From Deltaproteobacteria bacterium (lineage in GTDB: Bacteria > Desulfobacterota > Desulfobacteria > Desulfobacterales > UBA5852): DNA of 64,000 nucleotides. A program made the position numbers and the translations under genes. The notes under the pieces are model-generated. The model was not told the DNA's origin. It searched no databases and saw only the letters and a list, made by a program, of their open reading frames with translations. Location: contig JAHLLS010000012.1 of assembly GCA_020444045.1 (NCBI GenBank), positions 100,477-164,476 on the forward strand. The letters are read 5' to 3'. Shown piece after piece: positions 16,859 through 25,376 of this stretch (position 1 is its first letter; the number at the start of each line of letters is the position of its first letter).

Positions 16859-19582
16859 TTGGAACAGCTTTTCAAGAAGCTGAGATTTCATGATATCCCC
16901 TTCGATCACCAATTTTCCGGAGGTAAAGGCTTGCATAGCGGGCAGTTCCCCGCGCATCATGGCGGCAAAATCGCCATCCGCCATCTTCAGGGTACAGACC
17001 GGTTTCGCGTGCCGGCCGGCCGCGATGGTGCAGGCTCCGTCCTTGATCACCGCGGACCAGTCGCCCCCGGCACTGCCGGAAATGGTGAACTGGAAGATCA
17101 CATCGACACCGGCCGCCGCCTTGGGCTTGAAGGTGGACGCCATGTTGTCGAAGATGGCCTGAATGTCGAGGCTGCTGCCGCCCTCGGTGGCCGAGGCTTT
17201 TTCGACTTTCGGCGGGGCCGGCGGGGTCATGAGGTCCATCAGGGCTGCGTTGGCATCCCCCAGCTCCTTGGCCCCGGCCAGTGAATTGATGGCATCGAAG
17301 TTGTCGGCGACCATCTCGACCGTCGGGAGTTCCGCATCGGCAAGCTGAACGCCGGGGCCTGTCATGACCGCCACCCGGTTGTAATACCCCATGCCGGCAT
17401 TGAAGATGTCACCGGAAGGCTGGCATGCCGCGCTGCACAGGTAGATCACCATGGGCGCCACGAATTCGGGCTTCATCTTCTCCAGCAGGTCCGGGGGAAG
17501 GATGTCTTCGGTCAGTCGCGATGCCGCAATGGGCGCAATGGTATTGCACTTGATATTGTATTTCTTCCCTTCCAGCTTCAGGGTATTCATGAGCCCCACC
17601 AAGCCCAGTTTGGCCGCCGAATAGTTGGTCTGGCCGAAATTCCCGTAGACCCCGGCCGCCGATGTGGTCATGACGATGCGGCCGTAGCCTTTTTCCTTCA
17701 TGATCTTGAAGGCCGGCCGGGTAACGTTGTAGGCGCCGTTGAGATGGACGTCGATCACGGCATTCCAGTTTTCCGGCGTCATCTTGGTAAAGCTTTTGTC
17801 CCGCAAAATACCGGCATTGTTGATCACGATATCCACCGTGCCAAAGGCCTCCAGCGCCGTCTTGACAATATTTTCGCCGCCTTCCACGGTAGCCACGTTG
17901 TCGAAGTTGGGCACCGCCTCGCCGCCCAGCGCCTGGATTTCGGCAACGACCTGTTCGGCGGGCGAACTGGACCCCTGGCCGGATCCGTCCCGGGCACCGC
18001 CCAGGTCGTTGACCACGATTTTGGCGCCCCGTTTGGCCAGTTCCAGAGCATAGACCCTCCCCAGCCCGGCCCCGGCGCCGGTGATGATGGCCACCCGACC
18101 GTCAAAACGCACCTTGTTCATCGCTTCGATGGCGCCCGGAGCGGGAACCGCCTTCCAGAAGTAGTTCACGAACCCGCGCTCCCGGTCTTCGGCCTTCTTT
18201 TTAAACGCCATCTGGACCGGAAGCCCGACCTTGATGTCCTCTAACGCGCAGTCGGTGAAATCAGCCATCATGCGGCCGCCGTCGTCGAACTGGACCATGC
18301 CGTAAATGGCCGGCGGGTCCACCGAAATGGCCAGCATGTCGCCGGTAAAGCTCTTGACCTTGGCCGGGGCGTCGGCGAATTCATAATCGTCCTGACTGTG
18401 CAGCGCCCCGCAGGCCGGGTTGACACAGTAATCCATCTTGGGATACTGCGGCGTGCCGCATTCCCGGCATTTGCCGCCCACCAGGCCCAGAAGCATCTTG
18501 TTCTTACGCCAGAGAACGGTTGTGGCCGTCTGAGTGGGCGCTTCGGCCCGGATCCCCATTTCGGTCTTCAGCAGATCGCGGAACTTTAGCCATTTGAGAT
18601 AATTGTCGGTCGTCTTCTTGTTGGCCAGGGAACAGGCCACACCATTGCGGGCCGCCATCTGCTTGATGTTGTCGGTTACTTTGAAGTAGAGCGCATTGGC
18701 GCCCTGCCCGAATCCCACCAGCAGAATGCGCTCACCCGGCTGGGCTGCCTCCAGGGCTGAAATGAACATCATGAAGGCGTGGGCCGCGCCCGTTTCGCCG
18801 CAGACCTCGTGCATGTTGTCCACCAGTTTCTCCGGTGTTGCGCCCAACTGCTTGGCGATCTTCTTGTGGTCGCCTTTAAAAAAACAGGGGAAAACCAGCT
18901 TGTCCACCTCGTCCATGGTGATGCCGAGTTTGTCGAACAGGCCGTTGACCGCCTTGGGAATGATTTCGCCGTATCCGAAATCCCGGGTCCAGCGCTCTTC
19001 CCAGACATAGTCGTACTGGTTGAAGGATCCCCGGTAGTGGTCCACGAAATCACAGGAGATGGAATAGGAGCCGAGATATTCCGCGATGACGTCTTCATCG
19101 CCCACCGTCAGCGAGGCCGCTCCGTCTCCGAACCACATTTCATAAAAATAGGCTGCTTTGGTTTCGCGTTTATCGCTGGCCGCCACCAGGATATGCTTGC
19201 GGTTCCCACTCTGGATGGACTCCAGCGCGGTGATCAAGGCGGTGGTGGCCACTTTCTGGGCGGCGGTGAAATCCGCCGTGATGATGTTTTCGGAAAGATT
19301 CATGGCCGCCGCGACGATGCCGGCATTCTGGCGGTCGGCAAACGGCAGCGTGGTCGAGGCCAGGTAGAGGGCGTCCAGCGTGGCCTTGTCCTTTCCCACG
19401 AGGCAGTCGCGGGCGGCGGCCACCGCCATGGTGATGGAATCTTCGTCCCAGTTGCACATGGACCGTTCCCCCTGGGCAACCGCCATGATGGCAGGGGCGA
19501 ACCACCCCATCCCCTGGACGATGGAGGACCGGCTCAGCCGCAAGCGCGGGATATAGGCGCCGAAAGAAGTAATTCCTATCAT
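16853..19582 (-). CDS. Fusion protein: HMG-CoA-synthase-like, Zn-ribbon/OB (DUF35), SDR and SCP2 domains
   Basis: 909 residues from ATG 19582, which has AGGAG upstream; the frame opens at 19624. Domains: HMG-CoA-synthase-like thiolase fold (1-345), Zn ribbon with C372, C375, C386, C391 leading into an OB fold (365-480), MFE-2-type SDR with TGAGAGLG, NNAG and the catalytic QTNYSAAK (490-790), and an SCP2 sterol/acyl-CoA carrier domain (800-909). Against remembered archaeal HMG-CoA synthases the catalytic Glu, Cys and His align with T77, Q109 and P232, so normal condensation is unlikely. The SDR half should be an active 3-hydroxyacyl-CoA dehydrogenase. The SDR and SCP2 halves match the next gene closely. 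A retro-aldolase or scaffold role is possible. Confidence 0.88.
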   Translation of the reverse strand: MIGITSFGAYIPRLRLSRSSIVQGMGWFAPAIMAVAQGERSMCNWDEDSITMAVAAARDCLVGKDKATLDALYLASTTLPFADRQNAGIVAAAMNLSENIITADFTAAQKVATTALITALESIQSGNRKHILVAASDKRETKAAYFYEMWFGDGAASLTVGDEDVIAEYLGSYSISCDFVDHYRGSFNQYDYVWEERWTRDFGYGEIIPKAVNGLFDKLGITMDEVDKLVFPCFFKGDHKKIAKQLGATPEKLVDNMHEVCGETGAAHAFMMFISALEAAQPGERILLVGFGQGANALYFKVTDNIKQMAARNGVACSLANKKTTDNYLKWLKFRDLLKTEMGIRAEAPTQTATTVLWRKNKMLLGLVGGKCRECGTPQYPKMDYCVNPACGALHSQDDYEFADAPAKVKSFTGDMLAISVDPPAIYGMVQFDDGGRMMADFTDCALEDIKVGLPVQMAFKKKAEDRERGFVNYFWKAVPAPGAIEAMNKVRFDGRVAIITGAGAGLGRVYALELAKRGAKIVVNDLGGARDGSGQGSSSPAEQVVAEIQALGGEAVPNFDNVATVEGGENIVKTALEAFGTVDIVINNAGILRDKSFTKMTPENWNAVIDVHLNGAYNVTRPAFKIMKEKGYGRIVMTTSAAGVYGNFGQTNYSAAKLGLVGLMNTLKLEGKKYNIKCNTIAPIAASRLTEDILPPDLLEKMKPEFVAPMVIYLCSAACQPSGDIFNAGMGYYNRVAVMTGPGVQLADAELPTVEMVADNFDAINSLAGAKELGDANAALMDLMTPPAPPKVEKASATEGGSSLDIQAIFDNMASTFKPKAAAGVDVIFQFTISGSAGGDWSAVIKDGACTIAAGRHAKPVCTLKMADGDFAAMMRGELPAMQAFTSGKLVIEGDIMKSQLLEKLFQI

Positions 19583-19638
19583 TTTTTTATCTCCTTCTTG
19601 AAGAAACGCGCTTTCATATTTCAAATCGGGAACCGAAT

Positions 19639-21750
19639 TTAACGTTTAAACAGTTTTTCGATCAGTTGCGACTTCATGATGTCGCCTTCGATCACCAGTT
19701 TGCCCGAGGTAAAGGCTTGCATGGCCGGCAGTTTGCCGCTCATCATGGCAATGAAATCCGCTGCCGCCATTTTCAGCGTGCAGGAGGGTTTGGCATGCGT
19801 TCCCGCCGCGACGGTGCAGGCCTGGTCTTTGATGGCCGTGTACCAGTCGCCTCCCCCTTCGCCGGAAATGCTGTACTGGAAAACGACATCCACCCCGGCC
19901 GCGGCATCGGCCTGAAAGCTTTTCCCCAGGGCCTCGAAAATATCCGCCACCGATGCGCTGCCGGCTTCTCCGGCGCCATCATCATCACTTGCCTTGGGCG
20001 CGAAAGCCGCCATGATATCGCCGACCTGCTCGTTGAGTTCGAAATACTCCTTGCCATCCTTGAGAGTGGCGACCTTGTCCAGGTTTTCCACAATCGATTC
20101 GACCTCCGGAATCTGCGCACCGTCGGTCAGCACCGCTCCCGGACCGGTGACAAAAGCCGCCCGGTTATAGAACCCCATGCCAACGTTGTAGATGTTGCCG
20201 GTGACCGGGCAATCCTCTGCGCAGAGAAAAAGCGTCATGGGGGTGACGAACTCCGGTTTGAGTTTGTCGAACAGGTCCGGCGGCAGAATATCTTCGGTCA
20301 GCCGCGACGCCGCCACGGGCGCAATCGTATTGACCTTGATGTCGTATTTCTTCCCCTCGATCTTGAGGGTATTCATGAAGCCCACCAGGGCCAGTTTGGC
20401 CGCGGTATAATTGGTCTGGCCAAAATTGCCATAGAGGCCGGCCGCCGAGGTAGTCATGACGATCCGGCCGTAGCCCTTGGCCTTCATCACCTCGAACGCC
20501 GGGCGGCTGACGTGGTAGGCCCCGTTCAGATGGACACCCAATACCGAATGCCAATTTTCCGGTTCCATTTTGACAAAACTTTTATCGCGCAGGATGCCGG
20601 CGTTGTTGATGAGGATATCCACCGTGCCAAAGGCATCCAGGGCCGTCTTGACGATGGCTTCACCGCCGTCCGCCGTCGCCACATTGTCGTAATTGGCCAC
20701 GGCTTCGCCGCCGGCCGCCTGGATTTCGCTCACCACCTGGTCGGCCGGCGCAGCGGATCCGTCGCCGGACCCGTCCCGGGCCCCGCCCAGGTCGTTAACC
20801 ACCACCTTGGCGCCCCGTTTGGCCAATTCCAGGGCGTAAGCACGCCCCAGGCCGGCACCGGCACCGGTGACGATGGCCACCCGGCCGTCATACCGGATTT
20901 CACGCTTGGGAACCGGGCCGTATTCGAAAATACCGTTGTCGATAACGATCTCGTCGTTATCGGTATTGATCACCCGCCAGAGGGCCTTGCCGTCATCAGT
21001 TTGCCAGATCAGGGTTTTAACCGGCACCCCCGGGTAGAGGGTTTTGGAAAAACGGCACGCCATGCGCCGCGCCATCTCTGGTTCGCCGGGTATCAACGTA
21101 TCCACCAGGGCCCGGCAGGCGAAGCCATGGGTGCAGAGCCCATGCATGATCGGTTTTTCAAAGCCGGACATTTTGGCAAATTCCGGATCGACATGCAGGC
21201 TGAAGACATCACCGGAAAGCCGGTAGATCAGGGGTTGGTCCGGTGAGGGTGCCGCTGCGACCGTAAAATCGGGTTCCCGGTCCGGGAAGATCACTTCCGT
21301 CTTGGGTGCGTTTTCACCGCCGAAACCACCGTCCAACCGGCCGAAGATGGTGCAGATGCTGGTGAACAGTTTTTGCCCGTTGGCATGGAAGGTGTCACTC
21401 TCGCCCACCACCAGCGCGCCACGGCCTTCACCCTTGTCGTAGATGTGGGTGATTTTCCCCTGGGTGGTCATGGTCCCTTCCACCGGGATGGGATTGTGGA
21501 AGATCAACTCCTGTTCGCCGTGCAGCACCCCGGCTAGGTTGACGTTGGCCTCCAGACCGATCTGCATGAGGATATCGAAAATGGATGCGATGGAAAAACT
21601 CGGAATGACCTTCAGATCCTTTTCATAGCAGTAGTCCAGGTCGGAAAAACCGGCGCCGACCCCCAAGGCATACAGCACAACGTCCTTCCATGTGTAGTCC
21701 TTGGTCAGGGGGGCAAAGGGCTTGCCCACCGCGTCAAGATTCAAGGCCAT
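19639..21750 (-). CDS. Multifunctional beta-oxidation protein: MaoC hydratase, SDR, SCP2
   Basis: 703 residues with AAAGGAGG before ATG 21750. The N-terminal double hot-dog (1-280) resembles hydratase 2 of peroxisomal MFE-2. Its motif reads YRLSGDVFSLHVDP, keeping D181 and H186, but the usual Asn of DxNPxH is F183. A full SDR follows (TGAGAGLGRAYALEL, NNAG, QTNYTAAK), then SCP2 (about 590-703) ending FTSGKLVIEGDIMKSQ. Peroxisomal MFE-2 is ordered SDR-hydratase-SCP2, so the order here is different. It should convert trans-2-enoyl-CoA to 3-ketoacyl-CoA through the R-hydroxy form. It is the first enzyme gene after the TetR gene. Confidence 0.9.
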   Translation of the reverse strand: MALNLDAVGKPFAPLTKDYTWKDVVLYALGVGAGFSDLDYCYEKDLKVIPSFSIASIFDILMQIGLEANVNLAGVLHGEQELIFHNPIPVEGTMTTQGKITHIYDKGEGRGALVVGESDTFHANGQKLFTSICTIFGRLDGGFGGENAPKTEVIFPDREPDFTVAAAPSPDQPLIYRLSGDVFSLHVDPEFAKMSGFEKPIMHGLCTHGFACRALVDTLIPGEPEMARRMACRFSKTLYPGVPVKTLIWQTDDGKALWRVINTDNDEIVIDNGIFEYGPVPKREIRYDGRVAIVTGAGAGLGRAYALELAKRGAKVVVNDLGGARDGSGDGSAAPADQVVSEIQAAGGEAVANYDNVATADGGEAIVKTALDAFGTVDILINNAGILRDKSFVKMEPENWHSVLGVHLNGAYHVSRPAFEVMKAKGYGRIVMTTSAAGLYGNFGQTNYTAAKLALVGFMNTLKIEGKKYDIKVNTIAPVAASRLTEDILPPDLFDKLKPEFVTPMTLFLCAEDCPVTGNIYNVGMGFYNRAAFVTGPGAVLTDGAQIPEVESIVENLDKVATLKDGKEYFELNEQVGDIMAAFAPKASDDDGAGEAGSASVADIFEALGKSFQADAAAGVDVVFQYSISGEGGGDWYTAIKDQACTVAAGTHAKPSCTLKMAAADFIAMMSGKLPAMQAFTSGKLVIEGDIMKSQLIEKLFKR

Positions 21751-21827
21751 GATTTCCTCCTTTGGTGTTCGTCCGTGTTGAAGGGGTGCCGGAAAGCCGC
21801 CACTGCCTGCCGCCGGCTTTAGATCGA

Positions 21828-22499
21828 TTACACCGCCGGGCCTTGCCCGGGGTGTTCCTGCCCTTGCGTACCAGGCCCTGCCTGGGTAAACGCCGGGATC
21901 AGAATAAATTTAAGTGTCTCTTTGACCACGGCCAGGTAGGCGTCGCGATCCAGATGAAGCATGGGGCGGAAATAGTTCTCGCCGGATGCGAAATTGATGA
22001 TGGAATTCCACACCGCCAGAACCCGGGCATTGGCCTGGGGCGGCACATGGGATTTATCCAGGGCCAGGCCCATGGCCACCGCGATATTGGCCAGATGCTC
22101 GGTCATCCGGGTGTCCAGGTCCGACTGGGTGCGGGTTTTCGAAAAAAAACTGAACAGCATGAGGTTGGAGGTTTCCGGATTTTGAAACAGGTGGTCGCAC
22201 ATGACATCGATGGCTACCTCAAGCCGGACGGCAATCGGCTTGCCGCGAACGATCTTCTCAATTTCGGCCAGTTTCTGCCGGATTTCTTCGTTCAGGTCGG
22301 TGAGGACCGCTTCGTAAAGGTCTTGTTTATCCCCCCAGTGATAGTAAAGGGTTGACACATCGATGCCGACCTCCTTGGCGATCATGCGCGCGGTAACACC
22401 GTGAAATCCATATTCACCATAAAGCTTGCGGGCGGCGGACAGGATGCGTCCTTTCATGGAATCCGGCGCCTGGCGGGCTTTTTCAAGCGGCGATGGCAT
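21828..22499 (-). CDS. TetR family transcriptional regulator
   Basis: 223 residues. The N-terminal HTH is clear: ILSAARKLYGEYGFHGVTARMIAKEVGIDVSTLYYHWGDKQDLYEAV. The ligand-binding C-terminal half is variable, as usual. It heads the minus-strand beta-oxidation locus, 77 nt before the MaoC-SDR-SCP2 gene, so it probably represses this locus and itself and is released by an acyl-CoA (inference). Palindromes lie upstream at 22561-22602. Confidence 0.9.
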   Translation of the reverse strand: MPSPLEKARQAPDSMKGRILSAARKLYGEYGFHGVTARMIAKEVGIDVSTLYYHWGDKQDLYEAVLTDLNEEIRQKLAEIEKIVRGKPIAVRLEVAIDVMCDHLFQNPETSNLMLFSFFSKTRTQSDLDTRMTEHLANIAVAMGLALDKSHVPPQANARVLAVWNSIINFASGENYFRPMLHLDRDAYLAVVKETLKFILIPAFTQAGPGTQGQEHPGQGPAV

Positions 22500-22560
22500 G
22501 GCGAATCGTGCTCCCTTGGACCCCTTTGGACAATCCCATCAAAAAACCAAAACAATGTTT

Positions 22561-22602
22561 CCAACATTTGTTGGAGAACACTACCCAATCAAAATTTGAT
22601 TG
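22561..22602. promoter_or_regulatory. Candidate operators for the TetR regulator
   Basis: Two perfect palindromes: CCAACATTTGTTGG (22561-22574) and CAATCAAAATTTGATTG (22586-22602). They lie 62-103 nt upstream of the TetR start in an AT-rich stretch, where a promoter would be expected. Binding is not shown by sequence alone. Confidence 0.5.
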
Positions 22603-22704
22603 TCAAACAGTAAATGACATTCAGAATTTAGCCGGCAAAAATTAAAGACCGCGTGATTGTCATAAGTGGACAGCTGATGGGATTACGGACAAATCGAGTT
22701 GCGG

Positions 22705-23136
22705 CTAGCGAGTGCAGGTATACTTGACACTGTGGGGCTTAAAGCCCATGGATTGCCAGAATGCGTGCCCGGCGGGGTTGCTGGAAAGGGCCTCGAGGAA
22801 AATGCGTTTGTCCGGGGGCCAGATCTCGTTTAGCAGAAGGGTGAACGCCGCACGGCCGATACCCTTGCGGCGCATCGAGGCAACGACAAAGAACTGCCGC
22901 AGAAAAATGCCATCTTCCCCTTCGGAGAAGGGGTCCGTGTCCCGGAAGAGGGCATAGGCGACCAGCTGCGCCTCCCTTTCAAAGACGACGCCGCGATAGT
23001 CCGTCTCAAGCCATTTCGCCAGGCGTGTCGCGAGATCGTGTGTGTTCATCACCGCCGCCCCCTCTTCCTGCTGGAGCTGCCGATTGAGGTCGACGATGCC
23101 CGTGGTATCGCGGGCCGTCATAAAACGCCATTTCAT
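22705..23136 (-). CDS. GNAT family N-acetyltransferase
   Basis: 143 residues. The acetyl-CoA-binding motif A is visible in LRQFFVVASMRRKGIGRAAFTLLL (Q/RxxGxG/A form), followed by the motif B region LEALSSNPAGHAFWQSMGFKPHS. Length is typical of a single GNAT domain. The acceptor substrate cannot be read from sequence. It lies outside the beta-oxidation locus, separated by the 205-nt TetR upstream region. Confidence 0.85.
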   Translation of the reverse strand: MKWRFMTARDTTGIVDLNRQLQQEEGAAVMNTHDLATRLAKWLETDYRGVVFEREAQLVAYALFRDTDPFSEGEDGIFLRQFFVVASMRRKGIGRAAFTLLLNEIWPPDKRIFLEALSSNPAGHAFWQSMGFKPHSVKYTCTR

Positions 23137-23192
23137 GTCGTGGATCTCCTAGCGTAATAGCCCGGAAAGAGAACCAGGAGCGCCATCCGCCG

Positions 23193-24227
23193 TTAGAACG
23201 GGGCTTCCAGATAGACGATGACCGCCCCGCTTTTGCGTTTGAGTCCTTTTTCCCAACGGTAGCTCAGCACCAGGCCGTCCCGTTTGAGTCGCAGCAGCCG
23301 GTCTTCCACCACATCCGGCAGCACGGCCCCGGCTTCGGAGTGCAGACCTTTGCCCACGATGATCCGCAGGGTGAGCGTGCCCTCCACGTGAGCCGTGCGG
23401 ATGTAACTATCGGTGCGCTGTTCGGCTTGGAGGACGGTTGCCCCGTGCAGATCCAACTGCCCCTGGGGTTTGGGATAGCGCTTCAGCCGCTCTTTTAGTG
23501 TCAGGCGGCGTGTCGGGAAAAAGCCATCGGTCTTTTTCTTGATCAGGGTGCGGGCGTCATGTGCCAGAGATTGCTCGAACGCATCCGCCAGATCGTCTTC
23601 GCCGGGTGAGGCTGCCGGCACGGCTTCGAGGAGACGCCCCAGATCCTGGCAATCATCCAGAACAAGGATGCCATTCTTGTCACGTCGCCGGCAATCGCCG
23701 GGCCGATGCGGTCGGTCCGCATGGCGTTCACCTGATGGAGAGGGGGTGTCGGCCGCCGCATGGAAATGATCGTGCAAATCACCCTGATCGGACAGAAGCG
23801 GCAACCCGTGCCGGTTGCGCGGTGCTTGCGCCTGGCGGCCTGGTGAGGCCGATCGCCTGCCCGTCGTCTTTTTTGCGCTGAAATCTCCCCCTGAACAGGC
23901 CGCCATCTCCGGCGCGCGCCTCGTGCCCGGCTCCGATTCGATTTCTTCCGTCTCCAGCAGAAGACGGTCGAGATCATCCCCGGGGCGCAAAACCGGAATG
24001 CCGTTGCGATTGACGGCCGGTCGCGATTCCCGTTCAAGCTTGTTTGAACGGGAACCGCCTTTCGCGGTACCTGGCGATGGGTGTGCGGCTGGCAATGGCG
24101 GCGTTACGGTGTCTTGCCGCGCGGGAGGCTTATCCGGAGCGGCTTCAGGGGGTGCTATCCCTTCCGACTCTGCCGGCGGGCGGCCGGGTTTCAACCAGCG
24201 CAGCAAATGCCGCCAATCAGGTGCCAT
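23193..24227 (-). CDS. Smr domain protein with a three-fold repeated linker
   Basis: 344 residues from ATG 24227; the frame stays open to 24290. The C-terminal 90 residues form an Smr domain with LDLHGATVLQAEQ and VGKGLHSEAGAV, a fold with nuclease or nucleic-acid-binding activity. The preceding 250 residues look disordered and are rich in Pro, Arg and Gly. They contain three related units: NRNGIPVLRPGDDLDRLLLE, PRNRHGLPLLSDQGDLHDHF and RRDKNGILVLDDCQDLGRLLE. The repeated core is a basic residue, then NG-I/L-hydrophobic and DL-R-LL. These may be binding motifs for a partner. Ribosome site weak. Confidence 0.8.
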   Translation of the reverse strand: MAPDWRHLLRWLKPGRPPAESEGIAPPEAAPDKPPARQDTVTPPLPAAHPSPGTAKGGSRSNKLERESRPAVNRNGIPVLRPGDDLDRLLLETEEIESEPGTRRAPEMAACSGGDFSAKKTTGRRSASPGRQAQAPRNRHGLPLLSDQGDLHDHFHAAADTPSPSGERHADRPHRPGDCRRRDKNGILVLDDCQDLGRLLEAVPAASPGEDDLADAFEQSLAHDARTLIKKKTDGFFPTRRLTLKERLKRYPKPQGQLDLHGATVLQAEQRTDSYIRTAHVEGTLTLRIIVGKGLHSEAGAVLPDVVEDRLLRLKRDGLVLSYRWEKGLKRKSGAVIVYLEAPF

Positions 24228-24333
24228 GGAAATGTCGCCGCTCTTGATCGGGCATATGAAATTGGAAATACAACGAAAACTCCTCGGCAAACGACCGGTG
24301 CGTTGTACTCCCTCACGCGGTCATGGATCGCGT

Positions 24334-25164
24334 TTAGAGAAAAAAATCGGGCAGCAGTTCGGTGACGTCCTTCTGTGGATCGACCTGATAGGGTCGTAAA
24401 TCGGTGATGCCTTCTTCCTGCAAAACGACGTCATCGATAAAGAAATTTCCGGTACAACTTCGGCTGGGGCGGCACAGGATGGCATAGGCCGCGTCCGCCA
24501 TGATGGCCGGCAACCGGCTATGCGCCATCGCGTCCTCCCCGCCCAGGAGATTATTGACGGCGGACGTGGCAATGGCGGTCCGGGGCCAGAGCGCGTTCAC
24601 CGCAATGCCAGCCGGCCGGAATTCTTCCGCCATGCCCAGAACGCACATGCTCATACCGTATTTGGCCATGGTGTAGGCCACATGGGGGGCGAACCAGCGC
24701 GGTGCCATGTTCAAGGGCGGCGAAAGCATCAGGATGTGGGGATTGGCGGCCTTTTCCAAAAAGGGCAGGCAGGCCTGGGAACAGACGAACGTCCCACGAG
24801 TGTTGACCTGATGCATCAGATCGAACCGCTTTATGGCGGTATCCGCGGTCGGGGTCAACTGGATGGCACTGGCATTGTTGACCAGGATGTCGATCCCGCC
24901 AAAATGCGCAGCGGCCTTTTCAACGGCCGCCGCCACCCGGTCTTCAAAGCGGATATCCACCGCCAGGGGCAGAGCCTGGCCGCCGGCGGCTTCGATTTCT
25001 TCGGCCGCGGTGTAGATGGTGCCGGGCAGACGGTCGTGCGGCGTCTCTGTTTTGGCAACAATGACGATGCGGGCACCGTCCCGGGCGGCCCGCAGGGCAA
25101 TGGCCTTGCCGATCCCCCGGCTGGCACCGGTGATAAAAAGTGTCTTATCCTTGAGAGGGTGCAT
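24334..25164 (-). CDS. HSDL2-like short-chain dehydrogenase
   Basis: 276 residues with GGAG upstream of ATG 25164. NADP-binding TGASRGIGKAIALRAARDGARIVIVAKT, the stabilising NNAS, and catalytic Ser in LSPPLNM with YTMAK. The sequence between the cofactor loop and NNAS (ETPHDRLPGTIYTAAEEIEAAGGQALPLAVDIR) is characteristic of hydroxysteroid dehydrogenase-like 2 proteins, some of which carry SCP2 domains. Here SCP2 is absent but occurs in two proteins of the nearby locus. The substrate is unknown, probably a lipid alcohol or ketone. Confidence 0.88.
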   Translation of the reverse strand: MHPLKDKTLFITGASRGIGKAIALRAARDGARIVIVAKTETPHDRLPGTIYTAAEEIEAAGGQALPLAVDIRFEDRVAAAVEKAAAHFGGIDILVNNASAIQLTPTADTAIKRFDLMHQVNTRGTFVCSQACLPFLEKAANPHILMLSPPLNMAPRWFAPHVAYTMAKYGMSMCVLGMAEEFRPAGIAVNALWPRTAIATSAVNNLLGGEDAMAHSRLPAIMADAAYAILCRPSRSCTGNFFIDDVVLQEEGITDLRPYQVDPQKDVTELLPDFFL

Positions 25165-25376
25165 GTCGTCTCCTGTTCCTGAGAATCCCTATAGGCTAAA
25201 CGGTTGACAGCCGCGTGTATACTACAGCCTTTGCATGCCTTGTCAATGCTTCCGGCCGGCCGGAAGCGGTCCTTCGTCACCATTTCCCTGACACGCAAAT
25301 TGTGGTATCCATACGGGTGAGGATTCTGTCGTCCACACCCACCGCCCGACGCGCGGCAGCAACGGAGATGCCTGTC

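Noticed and set aside
19666..21246. 526-codon plus-strand frame opposite the MaoC-SDR-SCP2 gene
   Set aside because: Antisense shadow; the opposite strand has SDR and hydratase motifs and a strong ribosome site.
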